64,000 bases of DNA from Codonopsis lanceolata (GCA_013146195.2 CM028379.1:160486437-160550436); one strand, 5' to 3'. Positions 33,931-46,983 are shown, counted from the stretch's first letter. Notes: generated from the sequence alone by a model not told the origin. Program-made: numbers and translations.

Positions 33931-36412
33931 CATGGGGAGAATGCGACCGCATTCCCCCCTGTTCCAGCTTACGGGATTTTCTGTTTTGTTTGGTTTTGGC
34001 TTGCACCCATGAACCATGTCTAACCCAATTCAAACCCCAACTTAAATTTTGACCCTTTTGAGTCTATTTTCAACCCTTTAATGAGTTTTGATCAAGGGCA
34101 CATATGAATCCACCAATTAGAAGCTTCAAAACTCACTCATTGAATTGAACCATTTTGTGACTTCACACTTGGGAGAAAACCAACTTGACAATCATTTTTC
34201 ATTCCTCCATGATTTTGATGGGTTATTAGAGAAAGGGAGAAGTGTGGGAGATAAAAGTGAGATTAGTAGGTGTTTGTCGATCGTCGAAGATCTGGCCATT
34301 CGATCTTTGATTTGATTGCGCCATCGTGAAGTCCTTGGCGAGTAGCACACTTTCCACCAATTCAATCTTTGATCCGAATAGGTTTGTTGGCCGAAATAGG
34401 TACGTGACTACACCCTCTACTTTTCCTCTCTAGTTTAAAATGATGTTAGGTTGTTGGAGGCTTGTCTTCCTTGATTTCTCGTGTTGTTGCATGTCTAAAT
34501 GATGTGTTGTTTAGTTGAGGCTTTGATTATTGAACATGTGGTTTTGAATCTCTATGGGTTTATTGTGTTTATGGGGGTAATTTAGTATCAAATTACTTGT
34601 TTTTGGGTTTAGAAACCCGAAAGATTGTTAAATCCCGAATTTGGATTTGACCTAGAATTTGCAAAGTTTGTAAACTAACTCAACAGAGTCTTGTGCGTCT
34701 TTAAAGTGTTGTATTAAGCTATATGATAAATTCTTATGACCTTTCATGTTCGTTGAGTCGTAATTGTGAGAACTCGAGAATTATTCGGGTAAGGCCAACT
34801 TGGTGTTTGGTATTGGTTTAGCACTTAAGACTCTAATCGAAGTCCTTGGATAACGTTAAGTGTGAATTTATCACTAGTCGTTGGATTGAGGATGATCGGG
34901 TCACAAATGTGTGATTCGAGTAAAGGATGTTTGAAATCGTCAAATTAGGAACTATGACTATTGATACTTTGCGAACTTCAAATGAAGTCCTGAGTCTTGT
35001 AAGAATGCAATCTAGATTGTATTGGATCCTTGGAAATTAGAGTTTTATATGATAGGAACCCCGACTCACGAGAGTCGCCTTGTGAGCATGAACACACCTT
35101 GACCCGCTAGAAACTTTGCTTGAGAATCTTGTGAACATCGTGAGGAATCCAAGATGGTGAATTAGAGAATCCGTCTACGAGATGATTTGGAATTGGGATG
35201 TTATATATATCTTAGCATTTTACATTTAGAATCCACTTGAAATGTCGCGAAGACAACTAAGTTGTTTTTTAAGGCACGATTGTATTGCCTCGGTCTTGCG
35301 AATTAGTATCACCCGGACACCTTAAAGAATCTTGACTATAACCTATAGGTTTATCCTTAGAGTGTATTTCATGGCCCTTATCATTTAGAGAACTTCAATG
35401 AAGTCCCGTAGTGTTACAACATGGTTTATATTGAAATCTTAAGGACTTGAATGGGGAAAGAATAGCTTGTGACATTGTTACATGGTAAACCTAGACAATC
35501 TAGGTAGCCTCGATAATTATGTGAATCATGAGTATTAGGTTATAAATTAGCTTGTGTTATGCTAGGGATAACCTTCCATGTTTATTGCAATATTATGACT
35601 TATAAGGCGTAATTATATCAAGTTTTGACAATATGAATTCCTATGTCTAATATACATTGTGATAGAAGAAAGCCTGATCATGATCCTTGTTAATGATTGA
35701 GTTCTTCTTACTTGTTTTACGAATATGATTTAATATGATTAAATAAGCATATTTCATATCTTGGCTCAAAACATGAATTACTCATGAATATCCTATTGAA
35801 AGTTGATTCGTGTACATGTATTGAACTTGGATTCCATTAATAGGTGGAATGGTGAACTTGTTGAACTAAGGTTTCTCAGTGAAATAAGGACCTAGATATA
35901 CATGAACTATGAACATAGAGAAAGGATATAAATGCAGATAGCATTTGTACCCAATTTGGGATGAATTATAGTGATGACTCAACAGAGTCGAGTTTAAGGA
36001 ACGATTAGACCTTACTAGGATCATGGTGAGATCCTTTGACATTTAGAAATACATTTGACTAGATTTCTAGCTTTTGGAACTTGAATAGAATTTAGTGGAC
36101 AACTTGACACTTGTATTTTCAAGACTCAATTTAGCTCCTATTGTAATATATATGATTAATCGTGAACATATCGTGAATAACGTGCATGCTTGTCTTGAAC
36201 GAGCTCGCTCTTGTCTCACTTCCTACTTGATTTAATATGAGTAAACATCTACTTGACATGGACGAGTTCGCTCTTGCCGAGCTCGTTCCCTACTTGATTT
36301 TAATGCCAAGTAAATATCTACTTGTCATTCCATTAGTCCAGCTGGCATACTTGTCTTGTCTCGCTAGTAGACAATGCATTTCCGTCACAAATTGTGAGAT
36401 TCGTGATAGCGA
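33931..36412. other. Non-coding part of the long-LTR remnant
   Basis: No coding potential. Phrases like AACTTCAATGAAGTCC recur at about 34975 and 35390. Confidence 0.5.
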
Positions 36413-36420
36413 AGGATCGT

Positions 36421-39400
36421 CAGGGCCGGCCCTGGGGTATGTCCAGGGGGGCAACCGCCATGGGCCCCAAATTTTGGGGGGCCCCGAGTTCATATGTACT
36501 TCTATAGGGGGGTATATGTAAAAAAAATTTTACCGTTCTCTTTACACCAATACCATAGACGGCTTACGGCTCACACACAGAACGAGACAGAACGAGGAGG
36601 CACATCCTGAATCGATGAACAACAATGATAACCTCCCCTCTACCAATTTTCGAAATCTGAGACTGCTCTCTCCTTCTCGACTTCTCTCCTCTCATCTATT
36701 ATAAACATAGGTTTCCCAAATTGAAAAAACATCTTACATCAATTTACATTGGAATTCAATTATCGAAATCAAATTTGGGGATTTTTTTAATTATTCTCTT
36801 TGCCTCTAATTCTGTCTTTCACGTTGAGCGGCTAAATCTTTGGGAATCGCCGATGCAGAATCGTTGGCCGAAATCGCTACTTGGTAGCCGCACGACGACG
36901 GATGACGGCAGCCGGCAGGGCACTTCGCCGCTTCTGTTCTGGCTGCTCGGCTCACCGCTCACGAGTCAGTAGTCACGACCGTCTTGATAAAAGCCTAAAT
37001 CTCAAACTTTAAAAGGTATGCCCTCTCTCTGGCAGCTCTGTAGTCTGTAGCTTTACTAGTTTGCTTTTTAGTTTTTATGGAAAGAGAGAGAGAGAGAGAG
37101 TTGAGAGAAACCGAGAGTTTGAGTCTTTGACTTTGAGAGTGACTGTGAGTCTGTGACTGAGAGAAAAACAAATCACAATTGTTTAAATGTTTGGACCTTT
37201 GGTAATTGGGGTAGGTGAAGGTGTTAGGTGTATTTGGTTAATTGTTTTTTTAATTGGGAAGTGACTTGACTAGTCTTTGGTTTTTTTTAATCATTGCAAT
37301 CAGTGATGAGTCATTGACTCATTGTTAATATACATTAGACAATACAGATTAGTCATGATCATCATTATGAATTTGTGATGATTTTATTTTTGATTTGTTT
37401 GTGGTTTATGAAATTTTGTTTGTTTTCCCAAATTTCCTTGCAGGGTTGCTTGAAAATTAGAAATACAAAAAGTCCTATTTACAATAATTTTTGGGTGGAT
37501 CCTTGGATATTTTATATTTATATCAACAATTCAACATAAACATTGGAAGCAAAAATCAGGTTTTATTGCTCTTTGACTATCATTTTTATTTATTATCGTT
37601 ATTTGTGTTAGATTTATCTTTGAGTGTTTTATTTTAGAATTGAATTTATAGTGCAAACATGTTACCAAGAAAATATTTATCCGGAAGTCAAAAAAGAAAT
37701 AAAAGAAAAAGAGATGATGAGATGAAGAAACTCAAAGAGGAGCACTTTATAAGTTTTTTAAAAGTAGTTTTTCCGTTAAAGATCCAATTGATGAATCACA
37801 ACCGAGTAATAAAGAAGAAGAAAACGAACATATAATGAGTGAGGAAGAAGAAATGAAAGATGATGATACTAATGATTTGAATTAAGAAGAAATGAAAGAA
37901 GATGATAGTGATGATTTGAATGGAGAAGATGATAATTTAATTGAGAATGAAAATAAAATTGAACAAACTAGTCAAGCTTTGAATATATATGATCCAAAAA
38001 CTTGGGATAACATTGATAATAAAACAAGAGATATTTTAGTGGAGAAAGGTCCTATAAGAGAGAGTAATTTGAAATTTCCTATAGATGGGCTTTCTAGACA
38101 TTTTGCATATTCTTATTATACAAGAAAATTACCAAATGGAGAGAATCAAGATAGAAAATGGCTTGTTTACTCAAAAGATGCGAACAAAGTGTACTGTTTT
38201 TGTTGTAAATTATTTAAATCGATGCAAAATATTAGTTTGCTAGCAAATGAAGGCCTTGATGATTGGAAACGTTTAAGTGAGAGATTAAAAAAACATGAGA
38301 ACGGTATTGAGCATATCAACAATATGAGAATTTGGTTAGATTTGCAAATTAGATTGAAAAAGAATGAAACAATTGATAAAAAGTTACAAACCCAAATTAA
38401 GAAAGATAAAGAACATTGGAAACTAGTTTTTGTAAGAATTCTTTCTGTTGTAAAATGTCTTTGTACGCGAAATTTGGCCTTTTGTGGAGAAAATGAAAAG
38501 ATTTACCAAAATAATAATGGAAAATTTTTTAGGGTTACTTGAATTAATTGCAGAATTTGATTTAGTAATGCAAGAGCATTTTAGACGTATTAAAAAAAAA
38601 AGGAAATTCATTATCATTACCTTAGTCATAAGATTCAAAATAAGTTGATTTCAATATTAGGTTCTAAAGTAAGAAGCACTATAATTGAAAAAATAAAAGA
38701 GACTAAGTATTTTTCGATGATACTTGATTGTACTTCGGATGTAAGCCACAATGAACAAATGACTTTAATAATTCGATGTGTTGATATGTTAAGTTGTCCA
38801 ATAAAGATAGAGGAATAATTCATAGAATTTTTAATAGTTGATGATACATCTGGATTAGAGTTTTTCAATGAATTACAATATGTTTTAGAATTACTCAAAC
38901 TTGATATTGATAATGTGAGGGGACAAGGTTATGATAATGGTTCCAATATGAAAGGAAAATATCAAGGTGTACAAAAGAGATTTCTTGAAATCAATCCAAG
39001 AGCATTTTATATGCCATGTGCTTGTCATTCTCTTAATTTAACAATATGTGATATGGCAAATTCTTGTGTTAAAGTTGTCTCTTTTTTTGGAATTGTGCAA
39101 CGCATGTATATCTTATTTGCTAGTTCTACAAAAAGATGAAAAATTTTACTAGATCATGTTCATCAATTAACTTTAAAACCATTATCAACAACAAGGTGGG
39201 AAAGTCATGTTAATAGTATTACAGCCATAATCACTCAGCCTGAAGAGATAAGAGAAGCCCTATTTGAATTGTCGAGAGTAAGTGAAGATGCCAAAACTAA
39301 AAGTGAGGCCGAGACATTAGCAACTCATGAACTTGAAAGTTTTGAATTTTTATTGGGCATGACTATATGGCATAATATTTTGAAGAAAATTAATTTGATT

Positions 39401-40364
39401 AGTAAGAAATTACAATCTGAAGATATGCAAATTGATACTGCAATAACTATTTTGAAAGGTTTAATTTCGTATTTTGAAAGATATAGGGAGGATGGTTATC
39501 AAGAAGCCCTAATATTAGCCAAAGAACTTACATCTATAATGGAAATTGATCCTATCTTTGCTCAAAAACGTAAAATTTGTAGAAAAAAACAATTTGATGA
39601 AAATTGTCATGAAGACATATCACAATCTCCTAAGGAGTCTTTTAAGATTAATTATTTTTTTGTTGTTGTGGGTATTGCTATTACATCTTTAAAGAGTAGA
39701 TTTGAACAATTGAATATTTTTGAAAACATTTTTGGTTTTTTGTTTAATCACAAGAAGTTGAATTCATTAGATGATAATAGATTGCATGAATGTTGTGTTA
39801 ATCTTCAAGTTGCCCTAAAACATAATGAGAAATTTGACATTGATGCCAATGATTTATTTTCTGAATTGCAAGTGTTGCAAACGTGTCTACCAAAAGATAT
39901 AAAGTCAGCCATCGAAATTCTTGAGTTTGTTAAAACTTTAGATTGTTTTCCTAATATTTCTATTGCTTATAGAATTTTATTAACTATACCGGTTACTGTC
40001 GCATAAGCAGAAAGAAGCTTTTCAAAACTAAAATTAATAAAATCATACTTACGTTCAACTATGTCTCAACAAAGATTAAATGGCTTAGCAATTTTATGCA
40101 TTGAAAATGAGATGGTGAAAAAAGTTAATTTTTACGACCTTATTGATGATTTTGCTTCTCAAAATGCAAGAAGATCTAGCATTTTTCAATAATTATTTGA
40201 TACTTATTTACTCGTGTACGTTTGTTGATTTTGTACTTTTTTCATTACTTTTAATGTTGAAAAGTGAAAAAAAAAAAGTAAGTAAGATTTTATTTTTATT
40301 TTTCTAAAGGGGCCTCACTTTTCATTTTTGCCCAAGAGCCCTTGAAAATTCAGGGCCGGCCCTG
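36421..40364 (+). mobile_element. hAT transposon, 3.9 kb, with TIRs and 8-bp TSD
   Basis: Both ends carry CAGGGCCGGCCCTG (36421-36434 and 40351-40364), itself palindromic. Flanks aggatcgt (36413-36420) and aagatcgt (40365-40372) are a TSD with one mismatch. Subterminal G/C-rich sequence follows each end. The interior holds a long 5' untranslated part (about 36.5-37.6 kb, with an AG microsatellite at 37083-37101) and a broken transposase. The TIR resembles the Tip100 branch of hAT. Confidence 0.92.
37659..40192 (+). pseudogene. hAT transposase, TTF-zinc-finger/DUF4371/dimerisation type, broken
   Basis: Starts MLPRKYLSGSQKRNKRKRDD. It continues with a TTF/MYM-type zinc finger (WLVYSKDANKVYCFCCKLF, about 38157-38215), a DUF4371-like RNase-H-fold region (SMILDCTSDVSHNEQMTLI, about 38720; RGQGYDNGSNMKGKYQG, about 38920; PCACHSLNLTICDMA, about 39015) and the C-terminal hAT dimerisation region (FPNISIAYRILLTIPVTVA, ERSFSKLKLIKSYLRSTMS, about 39945-40070). 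It would bind TIRs and catalyse cut-and-paste transposition. It is dead: frameshifts near 37765 and 38530-38600, and stops near 37883, 38817, 39139 and 40004. Confidence 0.9.
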
Positions 40365-40740
40365 AAGATCGTCATACTAGATCGTGCATACACCCTTCAC
40401 TATTTGATCACAGTGGAGAAGAGCACCTTGTCGTAACCATTAGGGCGCTTGGAATAATGCTATCGTGTTCATGGTCGATGTATCAATTACGTGCATCTGA
40501 TAACCCACATTCAAGCTAACCGTTTTCATTTCAGGATCTACGTTGCGGCAGCGGCTCTATAACATATCCTCCTCTGATGTGATTTATTACAAGAACCTAT
40601 GTGACAACAAAGTGTTAATTGAAACATGAGATCGAAAGTGACCATGATTATCTTGATTGCGCATTATTGAAATACTTGGTGTGTATATTTATTGGTATAC
40701 ATACTAATACATGATAATTCCATGAACGACTTAATGTGTA

Positions 40741-42330
40741 TGTTGGTCCACAATAATGCTCAAATAGGCTAGAGGGGAGGTGAATAGCCTATAATGCCAA
40801 TTTAAAAACTTTTCTCTTGGATATACATAAAACATAGTTTAGTTGGCAATTATAATTTATCAAGTTGAGTATGTCTGCCGGTAGAGGCTATCGGTAGACT
40901 TGCTCAGAGCAGAAGTAACAACTCTGCCGATAAATTGTTTAGACAAATCAAAAGTCTGATAAAAGGTTTGTATAGCGGAAGGTAAAGAGGATGTGATTTG
41001 GAAAAGTCAGAAGTGGCTGTACACGAATATATGTTCAGAACAACAACACACTTGAAACTTCTATCAAATGCAGGTTTTAGGAAATCAATTTGAGAATGTG
41101 TTTTCTAAAGATAAATCATTTATAAAAAGCTCGTAGATATATAAGGACTGAGAGATAAAGTATTAGCAATAACATATGAATTTATTCAAAGATAAATTAC
41201 ATATTACATCAGTCGAAATAGTCTATGTCCAGTTTTTTGGCTTTGTCTTCCTAAGTCTCAATCCTTACTTAATTATCCATTCAAGGATCTTTAAGTTGCA
41301 AAAGACAATAGGAGACGAAACCAAGAAACTGTCACGAGAAGGAAGGGATTTTCAAGGTCGTTCAGATATAAAGATATATCTGAACGAGTGAGTGTAAAAC
41401 ACTCGGCCTTCCATGATGATTTATTATTGCACAATCAACAGCATTTGTATTGGGATACAAATATGAAGTTATGAATGCAATATTTACAGACAACTCTTCG
41501 TTTTCTTCAGACATTATCTAACATCAATCTTCAGATCTTGATCTCTGTCTATTGAAGTTTCTGATCAGTCTCTTCTTTTTTCCAAGTTTTTCTTCTTAGC
41601 AATCCACTGAGGGTGTTTTGCTAAGATCTGGATGAGTTCACTGCAATCTGTGTAGACATCAGAGATACGTTGGTGAAGACGATCTCTTTGAAGATTTCTT
41701 TTCTTTGAAGTTCTTGAGTAGATTGAGTTACTCGTTGCTCACAGTGTATCGTTTTATTATCTTAGATGTTGCTTACAATGTCTCTCTTTTTTTATTGAGC
41801 AAGAGAGATGATTTATATAGGCGAGAGTCAATATGATCGTTGAGAGATGAATACTCGAAGTTTTCTATCCGTTGGAGATGTAGTGGTTGAAGACTTTCGG
41901 ATAGAGATCTTTGTTCATAAGATCTTTAACTGTTTGGAGCAGAGATTTAGTCTTGTAGATCTTGGAACTCCTTGTCTGTCAGACTATGTTGATAAGTCTC
42001 TGAAGAGTAGGTCTGATGTCTGTTGCACTGTTAGGTGGTCTGTTCAATAAAGTAATTGCTTTTTGACTTTAACAGACTAATTGAGTGAGAGAAAGTCTTG
42101 TAGCTTTAAGTATGTCAGGCTTTTTGAGGCATGAACGTATTTGTCTTGATTTGTGCAGCTTCTTGACTTTTCTCAGTAGCACGTACAGATTTTAAAGTCT
42201 GCCGGTGGAATGCTTCGAGCCAGTGGAAACAAGTCTTCCGATTCAGGAGAACTGATGTCTTCAAATACAAATAGCTTAAATATTTGAAACAATTCAATAA
42301 AAGTACGTGTTACTACTTTGCTAAAATAAT
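40741..42330 (-). mobile_element. Copia-like LTR, inverted copy of the LTR at 55848-57808
   Basis: The left end TGTTGGTCCACAATAATGCT is the reverse complement of the other copy's right end. Shared phrases run through the body: GTTGATTGTGCAATAA, GACCACCTAACAGTGCA, and CTCTCAACGATCA just before the TATA box CTATATAAA (minus, about 41820). It is more diverged toward 42.3 kb, where no terminus was found, so it is probably truncated. Confidence 0.75.
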
Positions 42331-42346
42331 TATTAAATGATATTGT

Positions 42347-42347
<1 letters not shown>

Positions 42348-42396
<49 letters not shown>
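42348..42396. repeat. TA microsatellite
   Basis: About 24 TA units immediately left of a TIR element; a matching run lies on its other side. Confidence 0.95.
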
Positions 42397-42400
<4 letters not shown>

Positions 42401-43471
42401 GATGAGGAGCACCATGGTTGTACCACATCACCACCTTTTGATAAATCTTCATTCTAAAGCATCCATATGGAAGTTTTAAAAACTTTTGGTTTTCTTGTCA
42501 TTAGCTAATAATAATACATAATAATAATCAATATGATAAGGGATATTAGTATTAGTATATATAACCTCTTCTATTGTCAATAGTAGAAGACTTATATTTA
42601 AAAAAAAAATACAATTAACATTACTTATAACTAATGTTGGATAAAACTCTTCAATGTTAGATATTACTTCTAATGACTCACTTTTAACATCATACTTTAA
42701 GCTTTGATATATTATTCATCCAAAACTTGATTTGGACAAATAAATATATTATTTCGATGTTCTCGCCGAGTAGAACACATTTGCACAATTACTTTTGTAA
42801 ACAAACAAATGACACTTAAAGAAATTTGTACCTCAAGTTGCACAATTTCTTTCACTAAAAACACTAATTTTTTAATAAGTATTATACTTTAACTCTTGAT
42901 ATCTTATTCATCAAAAACTCGGTTTTGACAAATAAATATATCATTTTGATGCTCTTACCGAGTAGAACACATTTGCGTAATTATCTTCACCAATAAACAA
43001 ATGACACGTAAAGAAATTCGTGCCTCAAGTTGCACAATTTCTCTCACTAAAAACACTAATTTTTTTAAACAAGTATTATACTTTAAGTCTTGATATTTTA
43101 TTATCCAAAACTCGATTTGGACAAGTAAATATATCCTTTTGATGCTCTCACCGAGTATAACACATTTGCGCAATTACCTTCACCAACAAACAAATGACAC
43201 GTAAAGAAATTTGTGCCTCAAGTTGCACAATTTCTTTTACTAAAAACACTAATTTTTCAACAATAGAAAAGATGTATCCCATATTGGTTAGAAATTGATG
43301 TTGGTTTTAAAAATACTATTATTAAGTACAAATAGAAGAAATGCATCATACATTGGTTAGAAAGTGATGGTGATTTTCAAAGTCACTAGAAAACCAAAAG
43401 TTTTTAAAGCTTCCATATGGATATTTTAGAATGAAGATTTATCCAAAGGCGGTGCATAGTGATCCTCACCA

Positions 43472-43475
<4 letters not shown>
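42397..43475. mobile_element. TIR element embedded in TA microsatellite (Micron-like)
   Basis: Ends are inverted: left GATAAATCTTCATTCTAAAG and CCATATGGAAGTTTTAAAAA; right, on the minus strand, the same phrases in the same order (43450-43390). TA runs abut both outer ends. Rice Micron MITEs insert in TA microsatellites in this way. The interior is mainly three 190-bp tandem repeats with no ORF. Confidence 0.65.
42693..43262. repeat. 192-194-bp tandem repeat, 3 copies
   Basis: Units start at 42693, 42885 and 43079 with TACTTTAA and share CGAGTAGAACACATTTGC and CCTCAAGTTGCACAATTTCT. They fill the interior of the TIR element. Confidence 0.9.

Positions 43476-43516
<41 letters not shown>
43476..43516. 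repeat. TA microsatellite
   Basis: About 20 TA units abutting the right end of the TIR element. Confidence 0.95.
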
Positions 43517-43519
<3 letters not shown>

Positions 43520-43539
43520 TTTTACCATTATTTTCAATA

Positions 43540-45790
43540 TAAGATGTATATCTCACATTGGTTAGAAAGTTATGTTGGTTTTCAAAGTTTTTTGATAAAA
43601 GACTTCTACCATTATTACAAATAGAATATGTATATCTCACATTGGTTAAAAATGATGTTGATTTTTAATTATTTTAGATTATATAAAATACTTACTATTA
43701 TTAGCAATAGACGATATACATCACACATTTGTTATAAATTAATGTTGTTTTTAAATTACTATTATTACCAATAAAAGAGATAAATCTTACATTAGTTAAA
43801 AAGTGATGTTGATTTTAAAAGTCTTTAAATAAAAAAGCTTCTACTTTCATCATTAATAAAAGAGAAAAGAAGAGATAAATATATCTCATTATATAGAAAG
43901 AGATGTTGGTTTTATATATTTTTTTAGATACAAAACTTCTACTACTATTATCAAATAATGAGATGTATTACACATTGGTTAGAGAGTGATGTAGGTATTA
44001 AAAGTTTTTTTTTTTTATAAAAGACTTAATATCAATAGAAAAAAATATGTATTTCATATTAGTTAGGAAAGTGATATTGGTTTAAAATATTTTTAGATTA
44101 TGTACATTGCATTGGTTACAAAGAGATTCACATTATCTAGAAACATATATTGGTAATAAAAATAATAGATAAATTAATTTTTATGTTATTATCAATACAA
44201 GAGATGTATCACACATTGTTTACAAATAGATGCTGGTTTCAAAACTATTTAAGATAAAATATTACTACTACTATTATTTTTATGTTATAACCAATAGAAA
44301 AGATGCATCCCACATTGTTTAGAAAGAGATGCTTATATCAAATTTTTTTATATAAAAGACTATTATTATTACTATAGAAGAATGTATCTTACATTTGTTA
44401 GAAATTAATGTTGGTTTTAAAAATATTATTATTACCAATAGAAAAGATATATACCACATGGTTAGAAAGAGATGTTTGTTTTAGAAGTCTTTAGATAAAA
44501 GTCTTAAACTTTAATTACCAATAGGAATAGAAAATAAGTATCTCACATTGTTATAATATGAAAAAAGGTGTATCATCTTACATTGTTTAGAAAAAAATGT
44601 TAGTTTTAAAACTTTTATAGTAAATAATTTTACTCTTATTACCAATAAAATATATGCATCGCACATTGTTTAAAAATAAATATTGGTTTAAAAAATCTTT
44701 AGATTAAAGACTTTTTGTTACAAATAGAATAGATGCAAGTATTTTACATTGGTTACAAAATATTCTACTATTATTATCAATAGAAAAGATGTATCACACA
44801 TTGGTTATAAATTAATATTAGTTTTTAAAAAATAATATTATTACCAATAGAATAGATGTATCATACATTTGGTAGAGGGTAATGTTTGTTTTTAAAGTCT
44901 TTAAATATAAGACTTTCACCATTATTATCAATAAAATATGTATATTTCACATTGGTTAGAAAGTGATGTTGATTTTAATTTTAGATAAAAGAATTTTACT
45001 ATTATTACTAATAGAAGAGATATCCTACATTTGTTAAAAAATGATGTTGGTTTTAAAAGTCTTTAGATAAAAGACTTTTACTTTTATCATCAATATAATA
45101 AAAGAGATGTATCCCACATTATTTAGGAAGAGATGTTGATTATAAAATTTTTAAAATAAAAGACTTCTACATCAAATGAGGATATGTATTACACATTGGT
45201 TAGAGAGTGATGTTGATTTTAAAAGTTTACAATTATTAACAATAGAAGATAAATATTTCATATTGGTTATAAAAGTGATATTGGTTTAAAAAGTTTTTAG
45301 ATGATATATCTCACATTGGTTACAAAGAAATGTATCTCACGTTATTTATAAATGAGTATTGGTTATAAAAGTCATTACATAAAGACATCTTTTGTTATTA
45401 CCAATAGAAAATATGTATCCACATTGTTTAGAAATAAATGTTGGTTAAAAAGTCTTTTATCTACTACTATTATTACTAATAGTAAATATGTATACCACAT
45501 GGTTAGAATGTGGTTTGGTTTTAAAAATCTTTAGATAAAAGACTTAAACTTTCGTTACCAATAAAAATATAAAATAAATATCTCACATTATTTAAAAATG
45601 AATTATGATTTTAAAAGTTTTTAACAAAATGACTTATAATATTATTATCAAGTTAAATGTTAATTTTAAAAATCTTTAGATAAAAAAATTACTATTATTA
45701 TTAATACAAAATATGTATCTCACGTTAGTTAAAAATTTATATTAATTTTAAAAGTATTTAGGTAAAAAATTCGTTTAATATTAGTAACAA
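43540..45790. repeat. Degenerate tandem array, unit about 80 bp, about 28 copies
   Basis: The order AATAGAAGAGATGTATC, CACATTGGTTAGAAAGTGAT, GTTGGTTTTAAAAGTCTTTA, GATAAAAGACTT, CTATTATTACC recurs throughout. Copies differ by substitutions and short deletions. There is no coding potential and base composition is very AT-rich. Partial units also occur at 43265-43380. Confidence 0.85.
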
Positions 45791-45865
45791 TAGAAAAAAA
45801 TTATAACCATGGAAAATATTAACAATCTAATTATAATGTCTAAAAGTTATATTATTATTACAATG

Positions 45866-46089
45866 AGGTATGATATTACAAGCTAGAGCTTGTGGTATTA
45901 TTACAAGCTTTAGTGTTATTACCGTTTGATCAAATTTATTTAGATCTCTACACTGTTAGATCAAATATACTTTTTTAAAGTAATGACACGGACTTTCCAA
46001 ATCATCACCAACTTAATCATCTAACGACTCTAACGCTAAAGCTTGTAGCTAGTAATATTACAAGCTCTAGCTCGTAATATCATTTGCCT
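45866..46089 (-). mobile_element. MULE-type MITE, copy 2
   Basis: Reverse complement of the 21772-21992 element, same ends (AGGTATGATATTAC and CATTTGCCT). Flanks ATTACAATG (45857-45865) and ATTACAATA (46090-46098) are a 9-bp TSD with one mismatch, the length made by MULEs. Confidence 0.82.
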
Positions 46090-46092
46090 ATT

Positions 46093-46095
<3 letters not shown>

Positions 46096-46161
<66 letters not shown>
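46096..46161. repeat. TA microsatellite
   Basis: About 32 TA units directly after the MITE. Confidence 0.95.
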
Positions 46162-46164
<3 letters not shown>

Positions 46165-46339
46165 ACATTATATCCGTACGAAGCACAAACTAAATAATAA
46201 GTATAAAGCAAATACTTGATCTCTTACTAGAAGGATATAATTTTCCTTTTACATGGATTTCGACAATTGCAATCCAAATATAATGCTAGCAACACCAAAC
46301 GATATCAATTAATTGTTTAGATATATTTCCGTGTAATCG

Positions 46340-46800
46340 TTGACATATTTGAAATTTTATATTCATTCACGTTTCAAAATCCACATTCTCTTTAGATACT
46401 AAATTTGTGTGTTTTTAGTTGACCATAAGACTATATTTTGGGATGTAAATAAGAAAAACACATACTTTTTGGGTATTTATTTATTTAACTTGACAATTAA
46501 GAATTACTAATCACGTGGTCATTCATAAGAGTAGTTCAATAAGTTTGACCACTCAAGGTCAACGATTTTTGACTGTTGGAATAATTTTTAAACAACCAAA
46601 AAGTAGGTTTCATTTCCGGTAATTATTCCTTAAGAATTAATTTAAACATTTGTCTGTTCGTATAAGGAAGGTGAAAATGAGAAATTACTATAACATACTC
46701 CTTACTTTAACCCATTTAGATAATACTCTCTCCGTCCCTAGTTTACTGTCCTGGTTGACCCAATGTACCGTTTAAGAAAACATATTTGACTGAATTATTA
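46340..46800 (+). promoter_or_regulatory. Cluster of W-box cores and a G-box upstream of the BBE-like gene
   Basis: TTGAC cores occur at 46340, 46419, 46490, 46545, 46557 (reverse), 46569, 46755 and 46786; five carry the full TTGACY form. CACGTG is at 46512. WRKY and bHLH/bZIP factors bind such sites; stress control of the gene is inferred. Confidence 0.45.
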
Positions 46801-46983
46801 ATATTGGTTTAATGTGTAGTTTCCTTTAAAGCTCATGTGTATGTGGCTCATAATTAAAGTATGGTGAAAAAGTAAGGGTAAAGTGGTAAAAGTGATGTTC
46901 TAAAAATGTAAGTTTCAAAGTGGACAATTATTTTAGGACGGACGAAAAAGGAAAGAAGGACGATAATTTAGGGACGGAGGGAG
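46726..46983. mobile_element. Stowaway MITE
   Basis: Ends CTCTCTCCGTCCC and (reverse) CTCCCTCCGTCCC, the Stowaway (Tc1/mariner) TIR, flanked by TA at 46724-46725 and 46984-46985. It is 258 bp long and ends 47 bases before the TATA box of the BBE-like gene. Confidence 0.92.

Larger units (their letters stand above)
31810..40740 (+). mobile_element. Old long-LTR remnant hosting three later insertions
   Basis: Begins TGTAAGACCCGAACC at 31810, a start common in long LTRs of plant Ty3 chromoviruses. The interior is non-coding and similar in style across 31810-31979, 32700-32963, 33931-36412 and 40373-40740. No open reading frames or RT were seen. The end and a TSD were not located. Lineage is a guess. 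After removing the three inserts it is about 3.3 kb. Confidence 0.4.

Noticed and set aside
42173..42415. ORF with a long alternating Tyr-Ile tract (also 43404-43640)
   Set aside because: It is translation of TA microsatellite.
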